Shown piece after piece: positions 34,296 through 43,725 of a stretch of 64,000 bases of DNA. Source of the DNA: Paracoccaceae bacterium (GTDB lineage: Bacteria > Pseudomonadota > Alphaproteobacteria > Rhodobacterales > Rhodobacteraceae); the NCBI GenBank assembly GCA_021647745.1, contig JAKIUB010000007.1, positions 42,227 through 106,226 of the forward strand, read 5' to 3'. The notes under the pieces are model-generated. The model worked only from the letters and a program-made list of their open reading frames with translations, was not told the origin of the DNA and made no database searches. Position 1 is the first letter of the stretch. Every line of letters starts with the position of its first letter. The translations under genes were made by a program, and so were the position numbers.

Positions 34296-35798
34296 ATGAA
34301 CTCGCTGCGCCAATATCCGCTTTTTGTGCTGCTGATGATGATCGGGGCATTGGCAATGCTGGTGCCGGCGGCCCATGCCGCGCGGCAGGAAGACTGGCTG
34401 ATTGCGCGGGTGTTTTTCCAGTATAGCCTACTGATAATGGCATTTTCGGTGATGGTCGGGACAGCGATGATGAACCGCACCATCCGCAATGTATCACGGG
34501 CCAATCTGATTACGTTGATCCTGTCCTTTGCGCTTTTGCCTGTTTTTCTGGCCTTGCCATTTTCGGAGCTACTGCCCACTCTTGGTTTTCGGCGCGCCTA
34601 TTTCGAGATGCTTTCAAGCTTCACCACCACGGGTGCTACCTTGTTTAATGATCCGTTCCGCATCTCTGAATCTCTTCATCTATGGCGAGGGGTAGTGGGC
34701 TGGCTCGGTGGGTTTTTTATGTTGGTCGCTGCAATGGCTATATTAGAGCCACTAAATGTCGGTGGCTATGAAATACGTGAAACCATGACTGCCGAGCCAA
34801 AGGGAGGCGCCCAGAAGGTCGCGAATGACGTGCGTATTTTACGGGCTATCAGAGTGCTTGGGCCAGCCTACTTTGCCTTTACCGCCTTGCTCGCTCTTGT
34901 TTTGATCTTTAGCGGCGAGCGTGTGTTTATTGCTGTGATCCACGCCATGGGCACTTTGGCCACCAGCGCCATTTCTCCGGTTTCGGGTATCGGTGGAGCG
35001 CAATCGGGGATTATGGGTGAAGTCTGGATCGCACTGTTTTTACTGCTTGCTGTTTCGTCGCGATTGATGAACCTCGCCACCTTTCCTGCCACCGTGCGCA
35101 ACCTGCCTAAAGATCCGGAGTTCCAGCTGACAATGCTTGTGGTGATCGGGATACCGCTGTTTTTGTTTATCCGCCACTGGCTGGCAGCCCTGGAGGTGGA
35201 CGCCGGAGAGAATGCTCTGGCCGGGCTGGGCGCGATCTGGGGCGGGATGTTCAATACCATTTCGTTTCTGACCACCACCGGCTTTGTAAGCACCCACTGG
35301 CACGAGGCGCAAAGCTGGTCTGGCTTGCGAGCGCCGGGCATCCTGCTTTTTGGCCTTGCTGTGATGGGGGGAGGGGTGGCAACAACGGCCGGGGGCATTA
35401 AACTGCTGCGAATATATTCGCTTTATCGCCATGGTACCCGCGAAATGGAGCGGCTGTTGCACCCGCATTCAGTCGGGCGCTCGGGGGTTTCCACTCGCCG
35501 GTTTCGCCGGCAGGGTGCCGAGTTGGCATGGGTTTTTCTCATGCTGTTTTTAATGTCTATCGTCGGTGTGGCGCTTGCACTTTCCTTACTGGGCATCGAG
35601 TTTGAAAGCTCGTTTGCACTGGCCATTGCCAGCCTGACAAACACCGGCCCTCTTTATATGGCGCTGGGGGAAAATGCGGCCCACTATACTGACCTACCCG
35701 ATGCGGCGCTGGATATACTTTCGGCTGCGATGGTGCTTGGTCGGGTGGAAACTTTGGCTCTGATTGCATTGCTCAACCCTGACTACTGGCGGCAGTAA
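34296..35798 (+). CDS. trkH: Trk potassium channel subunit TrkH
   Basis: A 500-aa inner-membrane K+ translocator with four pore-loop repeats. The selectivity-filter segments are visible as SSFTTTGATLF, ATSAISPVSGIGG, ISFLTTTGFVST and ASLTNTGPLYMAL, separated by long hydrophobic helices. It opens when TrkA binds nucleotides. A hairpin with arms CCCCG (35879-35883) and CGGGG (35889-35893) follows and may end this transcript or belong to the hfq leader. Confidence 0.94.
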   Translation: MNSLRQYPLFVLLMMIGALAMLVPAAHAARQEDWLIARVFFQYSLLIMAFSVMVGTAMMNRTIRNVSRANLITLILSFALLPVFLALPFSELLPTLGFRRAYFEMLSSFTTTGATLFNDPFRISESLHLWRGVVGWLGGFFMLVAAMAILEPLNVGGYEIRETMTAEPKGGAQKVANDVRILRAIRVLGPAYFAFTALLALVLIFSGERVFIAVIHAMGTLATSAISPVSGIGGAQSGIMGEVWIALFLLLAVSSRLMNLATFPATVRNLPKDPEFQLTMLVVIGIPLFLFIRHWLAALEVDAGENALAGLGAIWGGMFNTISFLTTTGFVSTHWHEAQSWSGLRAPGILLFGLAVMGGGVATTAGGIKLLRIYSLYRHGTREMERLLHPHSVGRSGVSTRRFRRQGAELAWVFLMLFLMSIVGVALALSLLGIEFESSFALAIASLTNTGPLYMALGENAAHYTDLPDAALDILSAAMVLGRVETLALIALLNPDYWRQ

Positions 35799-35911
35799 TT
35801 ATAAAAATTGCCAATTATTTGTATTCAGCACTAGAAATCGGCGTGCTAAACCCCCATTATCTATAACATAATCAACGACCCCGAATACCGGGGCTATAAA
35901 AAGGCTGAAAA

Positions 35912-36151
35912 ATGGCTGCCGATAAGCAGAACTTGCAAGATGCGTTTCTTAATAACGTACGAAAAGAAAAGAATCCGGTCACCGTATTCCTTGTGAATGG
36001 TGTTAAACTTCAAGGCGTTATCACCTGGTTTGATAATTTCTGCGTATTGCTCCGCCGTGACGGAGCTTCGCAACTGGTGTATAAACACGCGATATCCACC
36101 ATCATGCCATCTCAGCCGGTGAATCTATATGATTCCGAGGGTAGTGCGTAG
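35912..36151 (+). CDS. hfq: RNA chaperone Hfq
   Basis: A 79-aa Sm-like hexamer that pairs small RNAs with mRNAs. Sm1 is QDAFLNNVRKEKNPVTVFLV with NGVKLQGVITWFDNF, and Sm2 is the VYKHAISTIMP segment (canonical YKHAIS). The short C-terminal tail is normal for alphaproteobacteria. The leader contains the CCCCG/CGGGG hairpin 18 bases before the ATG. hflX follows with no gap, the usual hfq-hflX arrangement. Confidence 0.97.
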   Translation: MAADKQNLQDAFLNNVRKEKNPVTVFLVNGVKLQGVITWFDNFCVLLRRDGASQLVYKHAISTIMPSQPVNLYDSEGSA

Positions 36152-37420
36152 TTGACCGATCAACTCCGCGCCGCTGTCTTGCATCCAAACCTGAAGGGCA
36201 GGGTGGGTCAGCGCCGTTTGCCCGAAAATGCACTCGCTGAAGCGGTCAGTCTGGCCGAAGCGCTTAATCTTGATATCCGCACATCACTTGTTGTTCCCAT
36301 TAGCAAGCCAAAAGCCGGAGAGCTGTTTGGTTCTGGCAAGGTGGTTGAGCTGGGAGACATATTCGAGAGCGAGCAGGTAGAGCTTGTAATCATCGATGGC
36401 ACACTTTCTCCGATTCAGCAGCGCAATCTGGAAGAGCGCTGGCAGGTAAAAGTGCTTGACCGCACAGGGCTTATTCTCGAAATATTCGGGGATAGGGCGG
36501 CGACACGTGAAGGGGTGCTTCAGGTTGAGCTTGCCCATCTGACCTATCAAAAATCCCGCCTCGTGCGAAGCTGGACCCATCTGGAGCGGCAGCGAGGTGC
36601 CATGGGCACTGTTGGCGGCCCCGGCGAAACCCAGATCGAGAGTGACCGCAGAGCGATTTCGGACGCAATACTGCGCATCAAAAGCCAGCTTGCCAAAGTG
36701 GTCAAGACCCGGGCGCTGCATCGTGCCGCCCGCAAAAAAATTCCTTACCCGATTGTGGCGCTTGTTGGCTACACCAATGCCGGTAAGTCCAGTATTTTCA
36801 ATCGGATGACTGGTGCATCTGTGCTCGAAAAAGACATGCTTTTTGCCACATTGGACCCGACAATGCGCGCGATAAAGCTACCGGACGGGCGCAATGTTAT
36901 CCTGTCTGACACGGTTGGTTTTATCTCCAATCTACCAACCCAGCTGGTCGCCGCTTTTCGCGCAACCCTCGAAGAGGTGCTGGACGCAGATCTAATTTTG
37001 CATGTCCGCGATATTTCACATGCCGATACAGAGGCGCAGGCCCAGGATGTGCGCGAGATTCTTACTGAACTCGGGGTCGGAGACAGCCAGTTTGAAGCAA
37101 TGATAGAAGTTTGGAATAAAATTGACTTGCTGGACGAAGATAAAAAGCAAGGAATAGAGAACCAGGCGGAACGCTCACCCAAAACATCCGTGCTGTCAGC
37201 GCTGAGTGGTCAGGGCATGGACGAGCTTTACGAAAAGATCGAGGCTGGTCTGGCCGAGCCGGTGACCGAAGAAACCCTGCTTGTGCGTTACGAAGACGGA
37301 AAAAGCCGTGCGTGGCTATTTGCCAACAATCTTGTTCTGGAGGAAAAGCCCCTTGAGGAGGGGTATAATATTCGTGTCGGGTGGACCGAAAAGCAAAAAA
37401 ATCAGTATAATAGACTTTAG
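36152..37420 (+). CDS. hflX: Ribosome-associated GTPase HflX
   Basis: A 422-aa GTPase that rescues or splits stalled ribosomes. The N-terminal domain has FGSGKVVEL and VKVLDRTGLILEIF, then the conserved RGAMGTVGGPGETQIESDRR, and the G domain: GYTNAGKSSIFN (G1), LSDTVGFISNLP (G3), NKIDLLDE (G4). Translation begins at a TTG directly after the hfq stop, with no better ATG nearby; the start is therefore least certain. Co-transcribed with hfq. Confidence 0.94.
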   Translation: MTDQLRAAVLHPNLKGRVGQRRLPENALAEAVSLAEALNLDIRTSLVVPISKPKAGELFGSGKVVELGDIFESEQVELVIIDGTLSPIQQRNLEERWQVKVLDRTGLILEIFGDRAATREGVLQVELAHLTYQKSRLVRSWTHLERQRGAMGTVGGPGETQIESDRRAISDAILRIKSQLAKVVKTRALHRAARKKIPYPIVALVGYTNAGKSSIFNRMTGASVLEKDMLFATLDPTMRAIKLPDGRNVILSDTVGFISNLPTQLVAAFRATLEEVLDADLILHVRDISHADTEAQAQDVREILTELGVGDSQFEAMIEVWNKIDLLDEDKKQGIENQAERSPKTSVLSALSGQGMDELYEKIEAGLAEPVTEETLLVRYEDGKSRAWLFANNLVLEEKPLEEGYNIRVGWTEKQKNQYNRL

Positions 37421-37504
37421 TACCCGAGCGTACGTATTGCGCATAATAGATATTATGTTACTTACTGGGCAATGTGACCCTTTAAATTACAGTTTGTGAT
37501 CAAG

Positions 37505-38425
37505 ATGAAAACCAAAGCTATTCTTGTCGCCGGCCCGACCGCCTCGGGAAAATCTGCATTGGCGCTGGCCTTGGCAGCCCGAACAGGCGGCGTGATTATC
37601 AATGCCGATGCGATACAGGTTTACCGGAATTGGAAAACCCTATCCGCAAGGCCGACAGATGACGAGCTGAAGCGCGCCCCTCATATGCTCTATGGGCATG
37701 TTGACCGCAACCAAAGCTATTCCGTCGGTGACTGGATTAAAGATGTCTCGGATGCTCTTGATTTTACGACATCTTTGCCCATCATAGTTGGTGGCACTGG
37801 CCTGTACTTTTCTGCCCTCACTGGCGGCCTGTCCTATATTCCACCCGTGCCATCATTAATCCGCACCGAGGGTGATATGCGCCGAAAATCAGATGGCGTG
37901 CAGTGGTTTGTTAATTATCTCGGCAAAAATGACCCAGACACACTTGCAACGCTTGATCAGCAAAACCCCGCCCGCCTCCAGCGCGCGTGGGAGGTGCATG
38001 CCAGTTCGGGGCATGGTCTGCTCTACTGGCACAAAAAGCCGGTTAAGCCACTGCTAAGTATAAACAATACCGAACATATCGTGCTTCATTGGGATACACA
38101 GGCGCTAAACAAGCGCATTGAGAGGCGCTTTGATACCATGATGAAAACAGGCGCACTGGAAGAATGTAAAAGTGCAAATAATCTTGGCTTCAACCCGGAA
38201 TTACCCTCTAGCCGGGCCATAGGGGCACGAGAAATAATCGAGGCAATAAATGGTAAGATCACCATGGAAGATGCTGTAATTAAATCAAAAACATTGACCA
38301 GACAGTTTGCTAAAAGACAACGTACATGGTTTCGCAGCAAAATGCAGCATTGGCAGAAAATCGAGGCATCATCCACGCTCGACATAGAAAAGCTGGCTGA
38401 CAAAATAACGGCCTCCCTCCCCTAA
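37505..38425 (+). CDS. miaA: tRNA dimethylallyltransferase
   Basis: MiaA puts a dimethylallyl group on A37 of tRNAs reading U-starting codons. It has the P-loop GPTASGKSALALALA, INADAIQVYRNW, IVGGTGLYFSALTGG and the late RAIGAREI and RQFAKRQRTWFR motifs. The ATG at 37505 (306 aa) gives the family N-terminus MKTKAILVAGP; a GTG at 37496 is the alternative. No clear ribosome site precedes either. The 84 bases between hflX and this start hold nothing I recognise. Confidence 0.95.
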   Translation: MKTKAILVAGPTASGKSALALALAARTGGVIINADAIQVYRNWKTLSARPTDDELKRAPHMLYGHVDRNQSYSVGDWIKDVSDALDFTTSLPIIVGGTGLYFSALTGGLSYIPPVPSLIRTEGDMRRKSDGVQWFVNYLGKNDPDTLATLDQQNPARLQRAWEVHASSGHGLLYWHKKPVKPLLSINNTEHIVLHWDTQALNKRIERRFDTMMKTGALEECKSANNLGFNPELPSSRAIGAREIIEAINGKITMEDAVIKSKTLTRQFAKRQRTWFRSKMQHWQKIEASSTLDIEKLADKITASLP

Positions 38426-38482
38426 CCTCTTGGGAGACATCACTGAATCCCGCCCCTCAACAAATAAAGCAAAAATAAAAAG

Positions 38483-38517
38483 CTTGCAATCATGTGGTCA
38501 ATGTCCGATTCTTGCAA
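38483..38517. promoter_or_regulatory. Direct repeat CTTGCAA ahead of the AraC-type gene
   Basis: CTTGCAA occurs at 38483-38489 and again at 38511-38517, 28 bases apart in the same orientation, 25-60 bases before the GTG start. AraC-family dimers often bind direct repeats spaced by two or three helical turns, so autoregulation is possible. Seen: the repeat. The function is inferred. Confidence 0.3.
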
Positions 38518-38542
38518 AAAACAAGCAGATTGAGGCAAACCC

Positions 38543-39361
38543 GTGCGCACACCAGTCGCAGATCCCGAGATAATCGGGAACCGTATCACGAGCCACGCGC
38601 TCACCGGCAGCACGCGAAATCCGAGCGGGCGCTCCACGCCTATTCTGGCAAGCAACCACCATCTTATGTGGTTCACCCGTGGTGGTGGCCGGGCGATTAT
38701 TGACAGCACCCAGCAAGGTTTTGGGCCAAATACCGCAATGTTTGTGCCTGCCGAAATCCTTTTTCATCTTGATCTATCTCCGGGCACAATTGGCTGGCAG
38801 GTCAGCTTGCCGGCAACGCTTCGCCTGCCCTTGCCCGCCACACCACTGCTGACTTCCGTATTAAAACCCCTTTACCAGCGCCAGCTCAGTAATGCTTTTG
38901 TCGCGGTTCAGGAGGAGTTTATTACCAAGCAGCCCTTGCGCGGCACAGCCCTAATCTACACCACAGGCTTGCTGGCCGTGCTCTACAACCGGCTCGACAC
39001 CAGCAACAACCGTAAAGAGCTGGAAAAGGACAGTGCCAAGCGCCGCCTGATGCGCCGCTTTGTTTCCCGCCTGAATGACCGCTACGCCACAAAAGATACA
39101 GTGCGGGATTACGCCGTGGAGCTTGGCGTCACCACAACCCACCTTACCCGTGTATGCCGCGAAACCGCCGGAAAGCCTGCCACGATTTTTATACGTGAGA
39201 AAACCATGGAAGAGGCGCGCTATTTGCTCAAGGAAACAGATCAAAAAATCGGGGCGATAGCTAAAGATCTCGGCTTTAGCTCCGCCGCCTACTTTACTCG
39301 TTTGTTTACAGAAACCACCGGCTCTTCCCCAAAGACCTTTCGCCGGATCAACAAACCCTGA
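38543..39361 (+). CDS. AraC-family transcriptional regulator
   Basis: A 272-aa regulator. The N-terminal ligand/dimer domain (residues 1-165) contains a cupin-like FVPAEILFHLDLSPGTIGWQ. The C-terminal double helix-turn-helix includes VRDYAVELGVTTTHLTRVCR and the family signature IGAIAKDLGFSSAAYFTRLF with the SPKTFRR end. The start is GTG at 38543. The target is unknown; the adjacent genes are miaA upstream and a convergent small gene, neither an obvious regulon member. Confidence 0.88.
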   Translation: MRTPVADPEIIGNRITSHALTGSTRNPSGRSTPILASNHHLMWFTRGGGRAIIDSTQQGFGPNTAMFVPAEILFHLDLSPGTIGWQVSLPATLRLPLPATPLLTSVLKPLYQRQLSNAFVAVQEEFITKQPLRGTALIYTTGLLAVLYNRLDTSNNRKELEKDSAKRRLMRRFVSRLNDRYATKDTVRDYAVELGVTTTHLTRVCRETAGKPATIFIREKTMEEARYLLKETDQKIGAIAKDLGFSSAAYFTRLFTETTGSSPKTFRRINKP

Positions 39362-39388
39362 GCGGTTTTGCTACGGCAAGATGATAAT

Positions 39389-39649
39389 TCAGGTTCGCGT
39401 CTTGCGCCCGCCGCGCCTAAGGGGGGGAAAGGTGAGTTCTATCATAGCTTCACGCAAAATTCCGGTCATTGGATGCTCCGGCCAAATAGGCTCGTATTGT
39501 TCCACCAACCGAATGGCGGCGGCCCGCATTTCTCCGGTCTCGCGCGGCTCCAGCGCCCAGTCCAGAAATATCGAGCGGCATTCCGGTGGCGAAATTCCCT
39601 CAATTTTATAGGCTTCCGATATCAGGCCGCGTAAATCATCTTCAGGCAT
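39389..39649 (-). CDS. Hypothetical small protein downstream of glnE
   Basis: An 86-aa acidic, probably cytosolic protein with no membrane span (MPEDDLRGLISEAYKIEGIS, then PECRSIFLDWALE). The ATG at 39649 is preceded by a perfect AGGAGG and overlaps the last codons of glnE by eight bases, so it is expressed with glnE. Helical content looks high. I do not recognise a domain. The strong ribosome site and coupling make it a convincing gene; a role in nitrogen regulation is only suggested by position. Confidence 0.75.
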   Translation of the reverse strand: MPEDDLRGLISEAYKIEGISPPECRSIFLDWALEPRETGEMRAAAIRLVEQYEPIWPEHPMTGILREAMIELTFPPLRRGGRKTRT

Positions 39650-42416
39650 TTTTTCCTCCTGCATTCAGGGTGCCAAGTTTTTTTTCAATCAAGGCTTTCA
39701 TATTACTCCTGACATCATCCAGTGTGTTTTCCAAGCGCTCCATAGTGGCCATGCCGGTTGTGCGCAACAGCAATTGCACGGCACCCTGCCCTGCCTTGGC
39801 GGGGTCAAACACCCCTTCAACCGCCAAACGGCGCACCTGCTGCACCCCGTGAAAAAGCCGCAAAGCGGCCACAACAGCCGTGGCTTCGCCACTGTCCAGC
39901 CAACCGGCCTTTGCCAGGTTTTCCACCCGCTGCCCCGGCCTTGCTCCGGCTATCAGCCCCCCCGCCTGAATTAGCAGTTCAACATCCATCAACCCACCCG
40001 CGCCGTATTTCACCCCCCAGCGACTGCCTACCCCCTTGGAATCAGCCAGACGTGAACGCATTTCAGCAAGCGATTTCAGTATCTTGCCCTCGTCGCGCGG
40101 CTGGCGCAAAACCTTCAGGATCACCGCGTTCACCTCGGTAGCCACCGGGCCAACCACCACCCGCGAGCGCAGTAGGGCCATGTGCTCCCAATCCCACGCT
40201 TTGGTGTTTTGGTAGGTGTCAAAAGCACCGAGGGATGTTGCCACCGGCCCTTGCCTCCCCGAGGGGCGCAGTCGCATATCGACCTCGTAAAGCCCGCCCT
40301 TGGAGGTCGAAACCGTCAGTGCCGAAACCAGTGCCTGTGTAAAGCGGGCATAATAGGGCTGAACCGCCAGCGGGCGTTTGCCCACTGAGGCGCTCTCCCC
40401 GTCCGCATCATAAACCACAATCAGATCAAGATCGGAGGACACCGTCATTTCCCTTGAGCCAAGCTTGCCCATGGCGATCACCGCCGCGCCCTTGCCCGGA
40501 GGCGGCCCGTGGCGGCGGGCAAAATGCGCGGTTACCGCCTCAAACAACCCAACCACGCAGGCCTCGGCAATGTTGGAATAGGCCATGGCGCTTTCATCTG
40601 TGTCCGCAATGCCGCGCAGGAGCTGCACCCCGACCCGGAAGCGAAGCTCCTGCGCCCATATGCGCGTAAAATCAAGCTGGCTTTCAAAATCGGACAGCCT
40701 GCCAAGCTCACACAAAAGCTCGTTTTTCAACACCTTCAGCGACACTAACGGCGTAAAAAACTCCGGCACGATCATCGCTTCGAGCACGCGAGGGTGGCGC
40801 CCGAGGTAGCGGCCAAGTTCGGGGGCCATGGTGCAGATATCGACCAGTAAATCCAGCAACTCGGGGTTAGCCTTGAATAGCGAAAACACCTGCACCCCCG
40901 CCGGTAGACCGCGTAAAAAGGCATCAAACTGCAAAAGTGCCTCATCCGGGTTTTGGGCCGCACATAGGCTTGACATTATCCTTGGCTCAAGGTGCTTGAA
41001 AATCCGGCGTGCACGGTCAGAGCGCAGGGCAGGATAGTTGCTCCAGCTCTTGGTGATCTCGTCAGCCCGGGCCGGTGCCCTCTCCGGCGCGGGCTCGGCT
41101 TTTGTCTCATCCGCAAAAAAGCCCTCGGTGATCTTGTGCACTTGCTCAAGCCGCTCAAGGCAATCTGCATCAAAGGCCGTCAAGCCGTCAAAACCGCAAA
41201 ATACCGCCAGTTGTTGCCTTTTTACAGGGTCTTCGGGGATAATATGGGTCTGGGCATCATCCATCATCTGGATCCGGTGCTCAAGCAAGCGGTGCGCCCG
41301 ATATGCCTTGATCAGGGCTTTGGATGCACTCTCGGGTATGGCCCCTCGCGCAGCTAGTGCCACAAGGGTGCCCACGGTATCACGCATGCGTAGCGAGCGG
41401 TCTTTTCCCCCCAGAATAAGCTGCTGGGTCTGGGCAAAAAACTCGACCTCGCGTATCCCGCCCTGCCCCAGCTTCAGGTCGTGACCAGCGGTAATAATGG
41501 CGCCGTGCAGCCCTTTGTGGCTACGAATACGCAGGCGCATCTCGTGGGCATCCTCGATCGCGGCATAGTCAAGATGCCGACGCCACACAAATGGCTCAAG
41601 GGTTTCAAGAAAGTTTTCACCGGCCTGCATCGCCCCCGCACAGGCGCGCGCCTTGATAAAGGCCGCACGCTCCCATGTGCGCCCGAGGCTTTCATAATAG
41701 CGCTCCGCCGGTTCGGTCGCGATGCAAACCGGGGTCACTGACGCATCGGGGCGCAGCCGCAGATCGGTGCGAAAAACATAACCCTCGGCGGTGTTTTCGC
41801 TCAACAGTTTGATCAGGCGTTTGGTGATGCGAATAAAGGTAGCGCGCAGCTCGCCCCATTCTTCCGGTGGGTGGCGGGTTTCATCAAACAGGATTATCAG
41901 ATCAATATCGGACGAGTAATTCAGCTCGTAGGCACCCATCTTTCCCATCGCCAGTGCAAACATACCGGCGGCATCCTCGGGGCTGGCGGCCTTGAGCTTA
42001 CCGCGCGCCGCCTCGGCATTGACCAAAAATCGCAACCCCGTATCGACCGCCCTTTCAGCCAGTATGGTCAGCGCTTTGGTGACATCCTCCAGCGCCCAAA
42101 GCCCGCCAATATCAGCCAGCGCAATAAGTAAAGCCCCCCGGCGTTTGGCGATGCGCATCGAATCCGAGAGTGTTTGAAAGCTGGCTTGGTCAAAGGTAAG
42201 CAGCGCTTCAAACGCTTGCCAAAGCGGCTGGTGCGCGGCATGGCGCAGCCATTTTTGCTCGCGCTGCAACGATGCGGCCAGATAGGCGCTACAGCCAGCA
42301 ACCCCCTCGATCAGGTTTTGAAGCGGTGCAGGCTGATCAGAAAACAGGGTTCGCACCTCACATCCGCGCACGAGATCAAACGGAACCGGTGCGCGACTTG
42401 CCTGATCGAGGCGCAT
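39642..42416 (-). CDS. glnE: Bifunctional glutamine synthetase adenylyltransferase/deadenylase
   Basis: A 924-aa enzyme that adds and removes AMP on glutamine synthetase in response to PII and glutamine. It has two nucleotidyltransferase halves: the N-terminal deadenylylase with LAMGKMGAYELNYSSDIDLI (near residue 170) and the C-terminal adenylylase with IAMGKLGSREMTVSSDLDLI (near residue 660), linked by helical bundles. Both GSxxD catalytic motifs are intact. It starts one base after the enoyl-CoA hydratase gene and overlaps the small downstream gene. Confidence 0.96.
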   Translation of the reverse strand: MRLDQASRAPVPFDLVRGCEVRTLFSDQPAPLQNLIEGVAGCSAYLAASLQREQKWLRHAAHQPLWQAFEALLTFDQASFQTLSDSMRIAKRRGALLIALADIGGLWALEDVTKALTILAERAVDTGLRFLVNAEAARGKLKAASPEDAAGMFALAMGKMGAYELNYSSDIDLIILFDETRHPPEEWGELRATFIRITKRLIKLLSENTAEGYVFRTDLRLRPDASVTPVCIATEPAERYYESLGRTWERAAFIKARACAGAMQAGENFLETLEPFVWRRHLDYAAIEDAHEMRLRIRSHKGLHGAIITAGHDLKLGQGGIREVEFFAQTQQLILGGKDRSLRMRDTVGTLVALAARGAIPESASKALIKAYRAHRLLEHRIQMMDDAQTHIIPEDPVKRQQLAVFCGFDGLTAFDADCLERLEQVHKITEGFFADETKAEPAPERAPARADEITKSWSNYPALRSDRARRIFKHLEPRIMSSLCAAQNPDEALLQFDAFLRGLPAGVQVFSLFKANPELLDLLVDICTMAPELGRYLGRHPRVLEAMIVPEFFTPLVSLKVLKNELLCELGRLSDFESQLDFTRIWAQELRFRVGVQLLRGIADTDESAMAYSNIAEACVVGLFEAVTAHFARRHGPPPGKGAAVIAMGKLGSREMTVSSDLDLIVVYDADGESASVGKRPLAVQPYYARFTQALVSALTVSTSKGGLYEVDMRLRPSGRQGPVATSLGAFDTYQNTKAWDWEHMALLRSRVVVGPVATEVNAVILKVLRQPRDEGKILKSLAEMRSRLADSKGVGSRWGVKYGAGGLMDVELLIQAGGLIAGARPGQRVENLAKAGWLDSGEATAVVAALRLFHGVQQVRRLAVEGVFDPAKAGQGAVQLLLRTTGMATMERLENTLDDVRSNMKALIEKKLGTLNAGGKNA

Positions 42417-42417
42417 G

Positions 42418-43194
42418 TTAACGGCCTTCGTATTTGGGCGGACGTTTCTCCATGAAAGCCATTACCCCTTCAACAAAGTCGCGTGTCTTGCCTGCTTTAC
42501 CCTGAAGCTTTGCTTCAAGCGCGAGCTGCTCGGGTAATGAGTTGTCAAAGCTCGCGCGCATCGCTTGTTTGATATATTTATAGGCTTTTGTCGGGCCGCT
42601 TGCCAGCTTGCTGGCGCGCTCATTGATGGTGGCGGCAAAGGCATCATCAGGCACGCTTTCCCAGATCATGCCCCAACTGGCAGCATCGTCGGCGCTGATT
42701 TTATCGGCAAAAAGAGCGGCCCCCATCGCCTTGGCAAAGCCCATCTGGCGGGGCAACCAATAGGTGCCGCCGGCATCGGGCAGCAAGCCAATACGGGCAA
42801 AGGCCTGAATGAAATAAGCCGATTGCGCTGCAATAACTACATCTGCCGCCAGCGCCAGATTGGCCCCGGCCCCGGCTGCCGGGCCATTTACCGCCGCAAT
42901 TGTTGGCACCGGGCACTCATAGATAGCATTGAGCAGAGGCTCGTATTCCTCCATCAGCGTGCGCTCCATGTCTATATCGCCGGCATTAACCCTGTCGCCA
43001 AGATCCTGCCCCGAGCAAAAACCGCGCCCTGCCCCTGTCAGCACCACAACCCGCCCGTCAAGCGGCGCGTGCTTGATCGCATGCAACAGGTCAACCCGCA
43101 TCTGGGCATTCAGCCCGTTCATGACCTGTGGCCGGTTGAGGGTGATTTTTACCACGTCATCGGTGGCATCATAAAGGATGGTTTCGTATTGCAT
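42418..43194 (-). CDS. Enoyl-CoA hydratase/isomerase, PaaG-like
   Basis: A 258-aa crotonase-fold enzyme. The oxyanion-hole segments are GAGRGFCSGQDLGDR and NGPAAGAGANLALAADVV, and the catalytic acid region is FARIGLLPDAGGTYWLPR; the C-terminus MEKRPPKYEGR is typical. The closest named type is PaaG (ring 1,2-epoxyphenylacetyl-CoA isomerase), but no other paa genes are here, so general fatty-acid or aromatic use is possible. The ATG at 43194 is best placed behind GGAG; other in-frame ATGs lie 3 and 12 bases upstream. Confidence 0.88.
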   Translation of the reverse strand: MQYETILYDATDDVVKITLNRPQVMNGLNAQMRVDLLHAIKHAPLDGRVVVLTGAGRGFCSGQDLGDRVNAGDIDMERTLMEEYEPLLNAIYECPVPTIAAVNGPAAGAGANLALAADVVIAAQSAYFIQAFARIGLLPDAGGTYWLPRQMGFAKAMGAALFADKISADDAASWGMIWESVPDDAFAATINERASKLASGPTKAYKYIKQAMRASFDNSLPEQLALEAKLQGKAGKTRDFVEGVMAFMEKRPPKYEGR

Positions 43195-43260
43195 CATCTT
43201 CTCCATGGTTTCAGCAAAGTCTATGCCGAAACCACGCAGAGGAAAAGCCCGAACGTGAAG

Positions 43261-43722
43261 TCAGTCTTCCAACAGGCTCGCAAGTTTTTTGGTTTCGTCT
43301 TCATCCAGACCTGTTTCGGGGCGCTGCTTGCCACGACTGCGAATAAAGGAAACCGCACCAATTCCGCCCAAAATGAGCAGCAGCGGCCCGGACGCCCAAA
43401 GCAACATGTTTGTGCCGCTGAAGGTCGGCTTGAGCAAAACATATTCGCCGAAACGGTCGACAATATAATCAACAACACCCTGGTTGGTATCTCCCTCGGT
43501 CAAGCGCTCTCGCACCAATATACGCAGGTCCGCTGCCAAGCCGGAGTTTGAATCGTCAATGTTTTCGTTTTGGCACACCAGACAGCGCAACCCTTTCGAG
43601 ATAACACGCGCCCTTGCTTCCAGCTCCGGATTATCAAGCATTTCGCTTGGCTCGACCGCCATGGCCGGACTGGCTAACATAGCCGGACTGCTCAACATCA
43701 GGATGATTAATAAATATTTCAT
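43261..43722 (-). CDS. ccmH: Cytochrome c maturation protein CcmH
   Basis: A 153-aa periplasm-facing thioredoxin-like reductant that prepares apocytochrome c for haem attachment. It has a signal/anchor N-terminus (MKYLLIILMLSSPAMLASPA), the redox motif LRCLVCQNENIDDSNSGLA, LVRERLTEGDTNQGVVDY, one C-terminal transmembrane segment (NMLLWASGPLLLILGGIGAV) and a basic tail. It starts three bases after ccmF. The long CcmI-like extension seen in enterobacteria is absent. Confidence 0.95.
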   Translation of the reverse strand: MKYLLIILMLSSPAMLASPAMAVEPSEMLDNPELEARARVISKGLRCLVCQNENIDDSNSGLAADLRILVRERLTEGDTNQGVVDYIVDRFGEYVLLKPTFSGTNMLLWASGPLLLILGGIGAVSFIRSRGKQRPETGLDEDETKKLASLLED

Positions 43723-43725
43723 GGT

